In this document: positions 26,224-35,694 of the stretch, in pieces
Numbering within the stretch: the first letter of the stretch is position 1
Layout: each line of letters opens with the position of its first letter
Source of the DNA: Acanthococcus lagerstroemiae
Taxonomy: Eukaryota > Arthropoda > Insecta > Hemiptera > Eriococcidae
Length of the DNA: 64,000 nt
Reading direction: 5' to 3'
NCBI GenBank assembly: GCA_031841125.1
Contig: CM063106.1
Coordinates: 2,418,001-2,482,000, forward strand
Made by a program: the position numbers and the translations under genes
Notes under the pieces: model-generated
What the model was told of the DNA's origin: nothing
The model's database searches: none
The model's input: the letters and a program-made list of their open reading frames with translations, nothing else

Positions 26224-27165
26224 TCTTCCTTCTGTAGTCCAGACCGCTTTCGGCTGTTATGTCATCTTCAGTAGAGTACCCTAACACTTTTCTGTTTGTC
26301 GTCGTGTATTTATAGTGGTGCGTAGTACCGTATGGTGAACCTATTTGGTGTGTTCCTATTAGTTGTCTGTGGTTGTGTAGTCTGTCAAATCAGTTAGGTT
26401 GTTTTGTTTTGATGTTGCCTTTATTATCTAAAGTTGTTCTTTTAATTTTCTTTTCCTTGCGTTGTTTTCTATGTGTAGGATTTTGTATTTTTCTATCAAC
26501 TTATGGTTGTTGTGTCCCTGGTCGTTGCAGTGTTTTCCAAAAAGCGATTTGTCATCCTTTAGCTTCTGTGATTTTTCATGTTCTTTTATTCCAGTTGTGA
26601 ATTTTCTGCGTGTTTCTCCTATATAGGTCATGTGTCACAGTGTTCGCAATCCAGTTTGTATACTCCGTCATTGTTGTTGTTCCTGTCCTTTGTTTCTGTT
26701 TTGTCATTGCTTATTTGTTTGATCAGAGGTGGTCTGTCTCTAATTCCGAGTTTTATGTTGTATTGGTTGAGTATTTTCTGAATGTCCCTGTAAATGGTAT
26801 TGCTCCTGTGTGTCTTTGTCTGTTTTTGTGGTTTTGTTGGTTCTGTGTTTTTACTTTTCTGTCGTATTGATTTGTTAATTATTCTGTCTACTGTTTATGG
26901 TTCGTATTGGTTAATAATGGTTATTTGTTTGATTTTGTTGATTTCTGTTGTTCTGTCTTTTTGTTGTCGTTTAATATGTTGATTGCACTGTTGCTGTAGT
27001 TGTGTAGTGCTGCTATTTTATGTTTTTGATGGTAGAATGAGTAACTGGGTATTATTGCGTCCGTGTGGGTGGGTTTTCTGTAAATGTTGTACTGTATCTT
27101 TGTTGTTTTGTATTTGTATTGTTAGGTCGAGGTAGTTTATGGTTTTTGAAAAAAATACACTCGGT
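26224..27165 (-). mobile_element. Penelope-like retroelement, 5'-truncated, with GIY-YIG nuclease
   Basis: Minus-strand translation gives the C-terminal part of a Penelope-type RT: INYLDLTIQIQNNKDTVQYN, then IYRKPTHTDAIIPSYS and HKIAALHNYSNSAINIL. After a decayed linker comes a zinc-like CEHC pair followed by TYIGETRRKFTTGIKEHEKS, the GIY-YIG endonuclease start, and FGKHCNDQGHNNHKLIEKY. A one-base frameshift lies between CEHCDT and TYIGET (about 26630). Beyond the ORF, the 3' UTR holds CTGAAGA and, 13 bases later, GAAAGCGG (about 26248-26272 in minus orientation), which resembles the hammerhead core known from Penelope-like elements. Stem II pairing looks poor, so the ribozyme is only a suggestion. 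Dead copy. Confidence 0.82.
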
Positions 27166-27294
27166 TCATTTATAGACTGATGCGACAGTAATACATAATT
27201 ATAAAGTTCAAGCTATTAGGCATGATTCCATTTTAAAACAAAATATTTTGCAAGGGATGTACATTCGATGCAGTAATAAAAAATATCTTATCCG
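27166..27294. other. Short spacer
   Basis: AT-rich spacer between the Penelope fragment and the hairpin repeat. Nothing recognised. Confidence 0.4.
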
Positions 27295-27413
27295 ACAAGA
27301 ATCGAAAGTGAGCATGCACACCTCGCACGACTTGCTTCACTCGATTCGCTCGCTCCGCATAGCTGTCGTGCAAACGCTCACTTCCGATCCTTGGTGCTTA
27401 ATGTACTATTTAC
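27295..27413. repeat. Hairpin-forming repeat
   Basis: The left arm (27295-27331: AATCGAAAGTGAGC ... CGCACGAC) pairs with the right arm (27365-27390: GTCGTGCAAACGCTCACTTC ...) with a few mismatches. The loop is CpG-rich (TCGATTCGCTCGCTCCGC). The outer right part, 27376-27413, recurs at 18929-18966. It may be a small foldback element; its type is unknown. Confidence 0.55.
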
Positions 27414-29035
27414 CAAAGTTGAACTGACTAAATGATCGGGATACTGAAAAAAGAATGGGAGACTAAAATATTCTCGAAAAAGGGTTTGACTTTCGGGTTT
27501 CTGCTCTAATTAAAAACTCTCACGTAGTTTACTCATTTTATTCTTTTGTCATCTACCATAATACATCGAAATAGGTGCAGTACACATGCGCGGAAATATT
27601 GCAGCAATGCTGTGTTTTCTAAAGCAAGCTGTTCCAGCTATGGCAAATTCAAAGATAAACATTTTACACGCTGATCTCTTCCCAAATCTACATGAACATC
27701 AAAAATGGCAACCTCGTTGAAATTTTTGAAAATCATAATGCGTTCTATTGAAAAGTCATATTTTGTCCATTGCTACGTCTCACTTAGATATATTATATGT
27801 CTGTGTACTAACTTGAACTATAGAAGCTTTGATAAAACAGTCGTCGCTCGGCTTTCTTTTTGTTGCACCCTAAAAGGTTCGGAATGAACGGCGTGCAAAT
27901 AAATCATATTTTCACCCTTCGAAAGTTGTACGAGTATTTGCCGAATTCTCGAAAACATTATAATTATTCTTGTAGTTCAATGAAAGTCGTCGGGCTACCT
28001 ACTTCGAAATAATTTCTACTTTACTGGTGTAAATAAGAAAATTTCATTTCCGGTCAATGAACGTTCGTAAGAACGTCATATTCCATTTTTGCGTCGCTTT
28101 AACGCCGCAGTTCGTTTCAGCCTGTTCCGGTAACCCTATCGACGGAAATAATTATCATTGAAATTTACGATGATGGTTCTGGTGCCTTAATTGCCGACTG
28201 ATCTGCAATTTTCCTATTTCCCGGGATGTTCAGTAGGCAGCGGCATGTTTAAAGGCCGTAAATAACTTTAGCTCTGGGTTACAATAATTTTTATTACCAC
28301 AATACTATGCGCGGTTAACTTTCTATGTACCATTGGTAAAATTTTCAGAGGCGGAGAAGTACGTAATAGTACTACCTAAGCGAACTAAACATAATCAATA
28401 TTGGAGCGAACTTTCGTCATTAATATTAAGAAAATTCGCTATACTCGAACATGCGTTATAGCCCCGTAACCGTACCTAACTCACATGTGATTTTCGAAGT
28501 TCTCTTCTTATCTTCACTCGTCCGTTTTATACACCATGTAGTTACATTAAGTTGTTATTGAATTCGACGCACGAGAGCAGTTTTCGTGAAAACAGTTTAG
28601 TTTGCTAAGTGCGGAATATTTTAATCGGATTGTTGACTACAACTAACAGGTGAAAACTAGTCTACATCTTACCGGTGACTTGTTAGTTACCGCCGAAAAA
28701 CCTGTGGCATCATTTTTCAGCTCCCAGATACTCTTGCGAGGGCGCAGCTACGAAATGTCATCAGTTTAACATGTCTCATTTTCATTATTTGACAAGAAAA
28801 ATATGGAATTTTTGAAAATATGCAATTAGGCTAGGAAATAATCTACTGCGAAGGAGATGGAAAGAACACTTGCATCCTCCCACACGACAGGCCTTGTTGT
28901 CGACGTTTTAAAGCAGTGAACACATTCTCGTGTCTTGAAATATACTCGTAATTCTGAATCAAGAGAGGATTTAGGCTTATACGTTTCGGTCAGATTTTTC
29001 TGAACTTCTTACAGCCTATCGACGCACGAATTCTA
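27414..29035. other. No gene recognised
   Basis: AT-rich spacer with a slightly GC-richer patch at 28070-28260. No exon with matching splice sites could be supported. Confidence 0.45.
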
Positions 29036-29221
29036 ACACCACGCAAGCCACAAACTGACAATTTTTTGTTTATAGGAATAAAAAAAAAGTCCGATTGATT
29101 GAGAAACACCTCGTAAGCCACAGTTTAATACTTTTCGCTCTATACCAAATTTATAACACCACGTATCCCAATGACTACACTCTTTTTGTTGAAAATTGTA
29201 CCTCGTAAACCACACACGTAA
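29036..29221. repeat. Array of a CTCGTAAGCCAC-like word
   Basis: Four spaced direct copies: CACGCAAGCCAC (29038), CTCGTAAGCCAC (29109), a decayed CACGTATCCCA (29159) and CTCGTAAACCAC (29201), each preceded by ACC or AC. A fifth, TACCTCGTAAGCCAC, is at 32750-32764. All are in the same orientation. Spacing of 42-70 bp recalls the word arrays at the ends of the MULE-like elements. The interval between this array and the fifth copy includes the DDE-type transposase relic, but no inverted partner was found. Confidence 0.45.
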
Positions 29222-30395
29222 TACCTACTGTCCATTTTGTATACTCAACGTTATGAAACATAATATCAAAATTGTAAGTAAAAGAGTGCGATTCCTTGTA
29301 CTACTAATATTCTATGACCAGTGGCGTGGTTATGGGAAGCTTATGCCCCCCCCCCACACACACAAAAAATTCTTTCGCACATTAAATTGAGACAACTGAA
29401 AAAAAAAAAGGGAAAACTTTTTGTGACTGGTGGAGGTCTGTCTCCACAATTTCGTGAAACCAAAATTAGTTCTTCGCAAAAGCTATGTTGCGATCTCTCG
29501 GTGAAGCGCTCAGAAAAAATTAATCACTCATTTATCGGCATTTGAACTCGTTTCCGTTGTGTCGCAATATGACCATTGATACTCATAGATAATGTACGTT
29601 GCTATGTATATAAAATAGCATTTTTCTTATTTAATAATTTACTGAATTCCAAATACCGATGTATTGATACATTTTATTGCTTGTATCCGATATCATCGCT
29701 TCTTTTATTTTATTTTTGGATCAGTTGACTATTGACAATTTGTCTATATATTTAGTAGCTGCTGGTGGGCGAGTTATCGCTATCGTAGGCAGTGAAAGAT
29801 ATTTGCACTTAGGCTGGTTCAGTCTTCGGCGGGCGAGTTATCGCTATCGCTAGAGACTGATCTCGTCAATAGCCTCGCATGGGGAGCAGTGAAAGATCCA
29901 CCACCCCTTGTGGATAAGAGACTAAATTGGACTTTTTAATTTCTGCCTATGTAATAATGATCGCCGTTATGGCTTAATACTATCGAGAGTAGTGGTAGGA
30001 TGGACCATCGTGGTTTCGACCCCGGTGGTACCAGACAGGGAGATGGGCTTATTTCTATTTAGCAAATTTAAAGATGATCTGGCTAATTAATGTGTGGAGT
30101 TATGGAGTAGTGTGAGTTCTTTGTCATATGGAGTAATATACCTGTCATAGAAGATGAATGCTTATTTTCAGATTTCATTAGTTGACTATTCTGCATCGTT
30201 CCTACTGTTTTGAGGAGATGTACCCCCTTTCAATTGTCTGTGCTCTAAGTCCGACTAGCTATGTGCTATGTTTACTCACTATGATGATACCTGTTCATAG
30301 GAATATCACCTGACTCACCAAAGTTGCGGTGGAGCAGGTCGAAGTAGGGTTATTAACAGTTTTATTCCCACCTCTCAAACATACCTTTTCCTTAT
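29222..30395. other. No gene recognised; local direct repeats
   Basis: GGGCGAGTTATCGCTATCG occurs twice (29767-29785 and 29831-29849), and GCAGTGAAAGAT twice (29789 and 29887), giving a nested local duplication. At about 29960-30030 there is a GGTTTCGACCCCGG string resembling a tRNA B box, without a foldable tRNA around it. No gene is supported. Confidence 0.4.
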
Positions 30396-30564
30396 TTACC
30401 TTTTTCCCCGGGAATTCTGTCCGAGAGTGTTGGCAATGAGCTTGTACTCTGCCCCCTCGGTGGTCCACGTAATCCTGCTGATAGATACCACGATTCGTGT
30501 AGACTTGATCCTGATGTCGAATTTTCCATCACGATCCAGAGCTGTTATTAACTCCGAAAAGCCA
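30396..30564 (-). CDS. Candidate exon resembling the C-terminal half of an Ig I-set domain
   Basis: The minus strand is open from 30564 to a stop at 30396-30398. The peptide includes ALDRDGKFDIRIKSTRIVV, then SISRITWTTEGAEYKLIANT and LGQNSRGK. The run (hydrophobic)-xI-x-R-(I/V)T-xxx-GAEYKLIANxLG fits the E-F-G strand pattern of I-set immunoglobulin domains of muscle or adhesion proteins. Either the exon ends at the TAA, or a donor AAAAG|GTAAAT at 30400/30399 is used. The start could be an acceptor CACACTAG ending at 30565, with a poor pyrimidine tract. An open frame of this length is common by chance, so the pattern match is the only real support. No neighbouring Ig exon was found. Confidence 0.3.
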
Positions 30565-30832
30565 CTAGTGTGTTACTCCACAATACTAGAAGTGTCTTGT
30601 TATATACCTATGAACTAATATCTGAATAGAAGACCGTGTGGTAGATTGTCCTTCTAGGGCATCTACACCACGTTAAACAAACAATTTTTTTTTAGTGAAC
30701 GTGTTCAACCCCTTTCGGTCGTTGGACCGAAAGGATCCGGGCACACGTCTCATTTTTTTAATGAACCTCCCCCCCCCCACAAAATAAAAATAAATAAAAA
30801 GTAAATAAATAAATAAATAAAAATTGATATAC

Positions 30833-31574
30833 TCGTAGCTGCGACACTGTCTGTGACTATATGATCTCGAAGGGCAACAAGAGAGTGCGTTTGTTTCTGG
30901 TTTGACGATACAGCAATTGATTTAACCGCTTTCACGATTGCTTCGTGTATCACCAAATATCTAGAAACGAACTGGGCAAACGAGACCCAACCGATTATAT
31001 TGTATAGCGATGGATGTACGTATCAAAATAGAAACGCAATTCTTCCAAATGCATTATTAGCTTACGCTGTTGATAACAACGCGAAAATTCAACAAGAATT
31101 TCTTGTCGTAAGGGCACACACAAATGGATTGGACTCTGCTTATGCAACAATGGAGAAATACCTGAAAAGGAAGATATTTATATTCCACATAACTATACTT
31201 CATATTTACTAAAAATGCCCGTAAAAAAAGCGAACCCTTACACCGTTACGTATCACGACATAAAGGATTAAACGTATTCCGCAAACCAACAGTATATGTA
31301 AGTCAATCAGACCTGGCTGAGTGACGAATAATCCAATAGTGAATAACTTGAGAGCACTAAAGCATAACTCAAGAGATATCGAATACAATTTACAGTTTGA
31401 CGACGAATGGAGTAAGCTGCTACTACAGCCAATAACTGTGAAAATGGCCCATCTTTATAGCCCAATTTATATCCCCAGGAAAGGAAAAACAAAGAAATAT
31501 CTAATTATTCAAAAGAACTAAAAGCGGTAATTCCGAATAATATGCCTTGTACACATATGATTTACTACCTCATT
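30833..31574 (+). pseudogene. DDE-type transposase relic (YSDGCxxQNRN family, common in aphids)
   Basis: Plus-strand translation, with small indels, gives REC-VCFWFDDTA, TIASCITKYLE, then PIILYSDGCTYQNRNAILPN (from about 31000), LVVRAHTNGLDSAYATMEKY and, after a frameshift near 31190, EDIYIPHNYTSYL. After another frameshift come NNPIVNNLRALKHNSRDIEY and finally ELKAVIPNN. This series of blocks (FxWxET-like, YSDGCxxQNRN, GHTxxxxDSxHxxIE-like, LRALxY, LKxVIP) is known from uncharacterised transposon proteins abundant in hemipteran genomes. The family's formal class is not known to me. The N-terminal part is missing and several stops and frameshifts make it a pseudogene. Confidence 0.7.
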
Positions 31575-34308
31575 AATTTGTAATTTTCTTAAAATTCAAT
31601 TTAATTTTTCTTCGAGGAAAATCAACTGATTATCGTGACCAAAATATTATATAAAGATGTGTGCCGGATCAGGTGATTTTTGTCTAATGCTGCGATTGAG
31701 TATATTGAAGTCAGGAGCCGTGAGATAACACTGATGGGGGGGGGGGGGGTCCGCAAAGTGGACCCAGGGTTTTGTGACAGTAGCCCTTAATTCGAGATCC
31801 TCAGCCTCGAAATCATTTAACTAAGTCGTGAGATTTGATTTACATTTATTGATAATTGGAAAAAGAATAATTACGTTACACACATGGGAGATACGTTAGT
31901 GAAATATTACATTCGTGCCACTAAGCTTCTCAAGCATTTGACGCGACAAGATTCAACCAGACGTTAAAATTATGTACGAGACCACAGATTCAGGATGGTA
32001 TACGCTCCGTTGTAGATCGCATGATTGGAAGACACTTTTTCGGTGGTCGCGATGAGATTATCAAGTCTAAATTTTGATCCCGGTTCGGCCCGCTCGAGAT
32101 GGGGGTTCACCCAGCTGCGATGATTCTCGGATGTGGTATGATCGTATACGGTGATCTGAGGACTTCGATTAAGGATCGTCGGGGGAGTAGAGCTATTGCG
32201 CGTATTTCATCGTCAAAATGAATAATTCGGTAATTGGTTATCATTCGTATTCTGGGGTGCGAGTATGGCCAATGATTTAGGAATCGGAAGATGAAATATA
32301 TCTAAGTTGTGCGAAAACGTCGGTAGGAGATGTGGGCGATGTTCGTTCATTGTCTTTGTTTGTATACGTGCGGTCCTCATGTTCTAGGAATTTGGAAATC
32401 ATCGACGAGGAATAAGGCGCATGTTTATGAGTCATCGATGTCGAAAATACGATCGGTTGATTTTCAAAACTTTGTGTAGTTGTTAGTTTTCGAAACGGAT
32501 GAGATATAATTGATTCGAATAATTCATTGTTTTAACGAAAACAGTCATCAGGTAGGCGACAATACTACACCAGTCGGATGGCGTGAAAGAAAGAAACCTT
32601 CGGGAATCGAAGAAGGTGAATTTCGTTTCACGACACTGTTGAAATTTCGCAGTTTTATATTTTTCTCAAATATAATGCATACCTACTTTTTATTAAAAAT
32701 TATAAAATCACATAGCACGTAACCTACCCAAACCAATCAAAGGATTCAATACCTCGTAAGCCACTCTAAGAGTTGGGAAAAAGGAGTGATCTCCAAAATT
32801 CTTTGTTTACCATAAATTGAACCTTTAAAACAGAATTGTTAAATTTTTATTTTAAAGTTTACGTCACACTTATGAACAATAATTAGTTTCTTGTGCCACC
32901 TGTAAAATTGCTTTTTTCGGATGTCGCGGTATTAGAACTCGTGCGACGCTATATGTTTTAGAACAAGTGCAATGCAGTGGTTCAACCAAGGGCGCCATCC
33001 ATTCATTTCCGTTATATTTACTGTCAGGAGTTGAAAAAATGAAATGTTTAGTTAAAATAAAATGTACTCGGTAAATGCGAACTGCCAGTTCAAGATAAAG
33101 GCTTAAAACTTCAAATTTCATTTCCTAGTAATAGGGTTTGTAGCTTGTTTACCTTCAGCTAACAGGACATGCGAAATGCGAATACACTCGGAACTTTCGA
33201 GCAATATAGAAAACCCAAGCGAAGAAGTAAAGAACGAGAGAAAGAAGATCACAAAAATGTCCGACATCGTCGCGTCATTACGAATGATTAATTTCTTCGA
33301 GATGATTTTTGTCCTAAAATGGAATTTAAAAATTTTATAAATTCAAAAACACATTTCTCGGACTCGAGATGATTGATTTAATTATAACGAACGTTGCGAC
33401 CGCGCGAAAAAAAAAATCGTAAAACTTTGCAAACACGGAGTGGCCTGACACCAAAATGAGTAAATAATGAGGTTCTCTATCATCCCGAATACACGATAAT
33501 GCCATTAACACTCCACATTCCTGTTTTGTTGACAACTGAAAATCATTTCCTCTGAAGTGTGGCTCTTTATCGACTATTCAAAATGCACCAAACTTAGTTT
33601 TATAAATCAGTTCCAAATCCTAGCAAATATTCATCACGGCAAAGAGTGCAGATTCGAGAACGTCCGGACGCATAAAATTATGCGTCTAAATGCCCCTGTA
33701 ATTAGCACATACACATACATAGGTACCTAGAATTTAATTTTGCGGAGGGCAGAGGGCACGAGTACAATATTTGTACTCATGAAACACCGTTGGTGAGAGG
33801 AGCAGAGAAAGTATTTTGAGTTCAACAAATTTGAACGCAAAAAAAGGTATTTATCTCAATATTTGGAATGTAGCATGGACCACAATGTATCTCCTTTCCC
33901 ACTGAATACGCATCTGAGCTCTCGTATATGGTTCAGGCCTAGGGATTTCCTGCTAGACAAAGCGACCTCACAAGGCGTATTTTTAATTTTCAAAATGTTC
34001 AAAAATTCATTTTTTTTGGGAGGGAAGAGTGGCCGTCTTTATTGATAAGTACTCGTAAATTGGTGATTGTCAGTTTCACAAGCAAGAAGTACAATAATAT
34101 TTAAAATTTAATTCACAGTCATTTTCTCCTGGCATAGGGTATAGTCCCTCTCAAATTCCTTCTTCACAAACGTGGGTAAATTCCGGGAACCGCCGTCATA
34201 AACTTAATAAAAGTTAATATAATCGTGATACGGTCCACTACTGAACTTTTAGCTTACAATAATTTCGGGTTTCTTCATCGGGCACATACACGTACCTCGC
34301 TAAATGTT
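31575..34308. other. No firm gene; one exon-like open patch
   Basis: AT-rich spacer with a G run at 31734-31750. On the minus strand about 31969-32215 there is a CpG-rich frame open for about 77 codons, including RSWVNPHLERAEPGSKFRLD. This faintly recalls the start of Harbinger-type transposases, but nothing else supports that. A single extra copy of the TACCTCGTAAGCCAC word lies at 32750. Confidence 0.4.
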
Positions 34309-34572
34309 AGTTGCGTCTCGAAAACCAATTTTTGCATAAATTGCGGCCCAAGGAATAACAGGAGATAGTTGAATTGCGTCCCTTACTAAAAAGAAGGTGG
34401 TACAAGTTGCGTCCCAATGTAATATTTTACAGACGTATACGTACAGAAATATGTAAATGTATGGGCGGGGGGGGGGGTGGATTATAAAAAAACTACACAG
34501 ATTCATAATAACACATCGAACACGTAGTATAGTAATAAGTTGATTTCATTTTATCTTCGGAGATAGGAATTT

Positions 34573-34900
34573 CAAAACAGGTCGCCATGTACAAAATTTA
34601 GTTGATCAATTTCGTTTTGGTCCAGTCGACTCATGTACTCTTCGATGGTAATGGTTTCTTTCAGGTCTATTTTCGCAATTTCATAACTTCGCATTTTCAG
34701 ATACGACATTTCTTGTATCTGGAGTAGGGCTTCGATAAGCATAATATATAAGGATGGGAATGATAGAGCATTCCATTTAGTTTGCTATTGAAGGCCTGGC
34801 ATGCATGGGTCGTGCCTATTTGATGTGCATGATATACAGCCCGCATTGATGGCGGGAACTTACATCCATCATTTACGTATTTATTCGGAATGTATTCCAC
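34573..34900 (-). pseudogene. MULE transposase C-terminal fragment
   Basis: Minus-strand translation: EYIPNKYVNDGCKFPPSM, then GTTHACQAFNSKLNGMLYHS and HPYI. After a frameshift near 34735 it continues as ALLQIQEMSYLKMRSYEIA and on to about 34573. The pattern FPPSxW-like, TT-x-xC-(E/Q)-(S/A)-F-(H/N)-S-K-(F/L)-N, HP-x-I and QxxxYxKMRS matches the end of FLYWCH-MULE transposases common in aphids. A second, independent copy of the same region is at 59375-59665. Lengths and breaks show it is not functional. Confidence 0.68.
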
Positions 34901-34943
34901 AAATTCGTCCGCTGTTGAAAGGGCTGGAGCAATAAACCGATGC

Positions 34944-35178
34944 GCAGTTAATTACGCTCTAGTTACCCAGCTACCCGCGGAAAAGTTACCCATTTGTTAC
35001 CCTCGAATTACCCTCAGATTACCTTTGTTCCCCTTTAGTTACCCGGGTAACTGGCAGGATACTACGCAATTAGTTACCCTCTAGTTACCCGCGGCGGAAA
35101 AGTTACCAATTTGTTACCCTCAGAGTACCCTTGTTCCCCTGTAGTTACTCTTGTTCTCCTTCAGTTACCCGGGTACCT
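34944..35178. repeat. Two-copy tandem repeat of about 117-122 bp built from TTACCC words
   Basis: Unit 1 (about 34944-35062) and unit 2 (about 35063-35178) align closely: both contain CTCTAGTTACCC, GCGG, AAAAGTTACC, TTGTTACCCTC, TTGTTCCCCT and GTTACCCGGGTA. Each unit is itself a chain of short GTTACCC or ATTACCCTC words. At 35038-35051 there is a perfect 14-bp palindrome, GTTACCCGGGTAAC. The array sits where the central transposase domain of element A would be, and could be the word-array end of a second inserted element. Confidence 0.75.
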
Positions 35179-35244
35179 TATGGGATTTTTCGCATCGGGA
35201 GTAGGTCTGCGGTCGATCACTTATATCACTTACGGCCCTCCTCT

Positions 35245-35439
35245 TTACTTCATTATTGATCCGCCGTCCTCCAGCTTCTGCTCGCTGTCCGGTTCATGAT
35301 TATGTACAGCTTCGTCGTCCTGGATTACTCTTCCATTATCGTTCCTACGAAGATACGCCTTGCATGTCTTATTAGTACACTCATCGCTCTGGATCATTAG
35401 CCAGGCACTTACGAAAACGGAATTTAAATTGGTCGACAA
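35245..35439 (-). pseudogene. FLYWCH-type zinc-finger fragment
   Basis: The minus-strand frame contains SDECTNKTCKAYLRRNDNGR, then VIQDDEAVHNHEPDSEQKL. This gives C-x4-C-x19-H-x-H, the second half of a FLYWCH domain (WxC...C...HxH; the Trp position is replaced here). FLYWCH domains sit at the N-terminus of many insect MULE transposases, and this one is upstream, on the same strand, of the transposase C-terminal relic in the same element. The first half of the finger and a start codon are not apparent. Confidence 0.65.
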
Positions 35440-35694
35440 TGAACAACTTTTTTCCTTTTTAACTAGGTATACATACTACATTGACAGTGTAAATAATCGA
35501 GTACTCACAAACAAATAATATCAACCTTCCCAAAATACGATGAATTACGATGTGATTACTCGGGTCCTGCCTGACAAAAGTTTTTATGCCGCTGATAAAA
35601 TTTATGCTTCATCTAAACCGGACTTACTGTGTTCGTGGTGCATCGTAAGTATATTATTCAGGCGGGACGCAATTCATTCACGGGACACAATTCA

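Larger units (their letters stand above)
34309..35694 (-). mobile_element. MULE-like element with word-array ends (element A)
   Basis: Left end: four spaced copies of (A)RTTGCGTCCC at 34309, 34338, 34372 and 34404 (two with one substitution). Right end: the inverted word GGGACGCAATT at 35664 and GGGACACAATT at 35682. Between them, on the minus strand, are a FLYWCH zinc-finger piece and a transposase C-terminal piece (separate entries), both typical of insect MULEs. The catalytic core between them has been lost and the gap is filled by a tandem repeat. The element is about 1.39 kb, well below an autonomous MULE. A target-site duplication was not resolved. Confidence 0.65.

Noticed and set aside
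26373..26982. Long hydrophobic plus-strand frames resembling membrane proteins
   Set aside because: They are antisense shadows of the asparagine- and lysine-rich Penelope-like coding relic on the minus strand.
27561..27600. Minus-strand ATGTATTATG considered as the missing receptor exon end (MYY before the loop)
   Set aside because: It is on the downstream side of the loop exon for that strand, and the preceding residues do not resemble transmembrane helix 5.
29321..29360. CAGTGGCGTGGTTATGGG resembling a hAT end
   Set aside because: No inverted partner end or 8-bp duplication found.
29960..30030. GGTTTCGACCCCGG resembling a tRNA B box
   Set aside because: No A box at the right spacing and no cloverleaf could be folded; a tRNA-derived SINE is possible but unsupported.
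31969..32215. CpG-rich open frame with RSWVNPHLERA, possibly Harbinger-like
   Set aside because: Similarity is a single short segment; the downstream conserved blocks of Harbinger transposases are absent.
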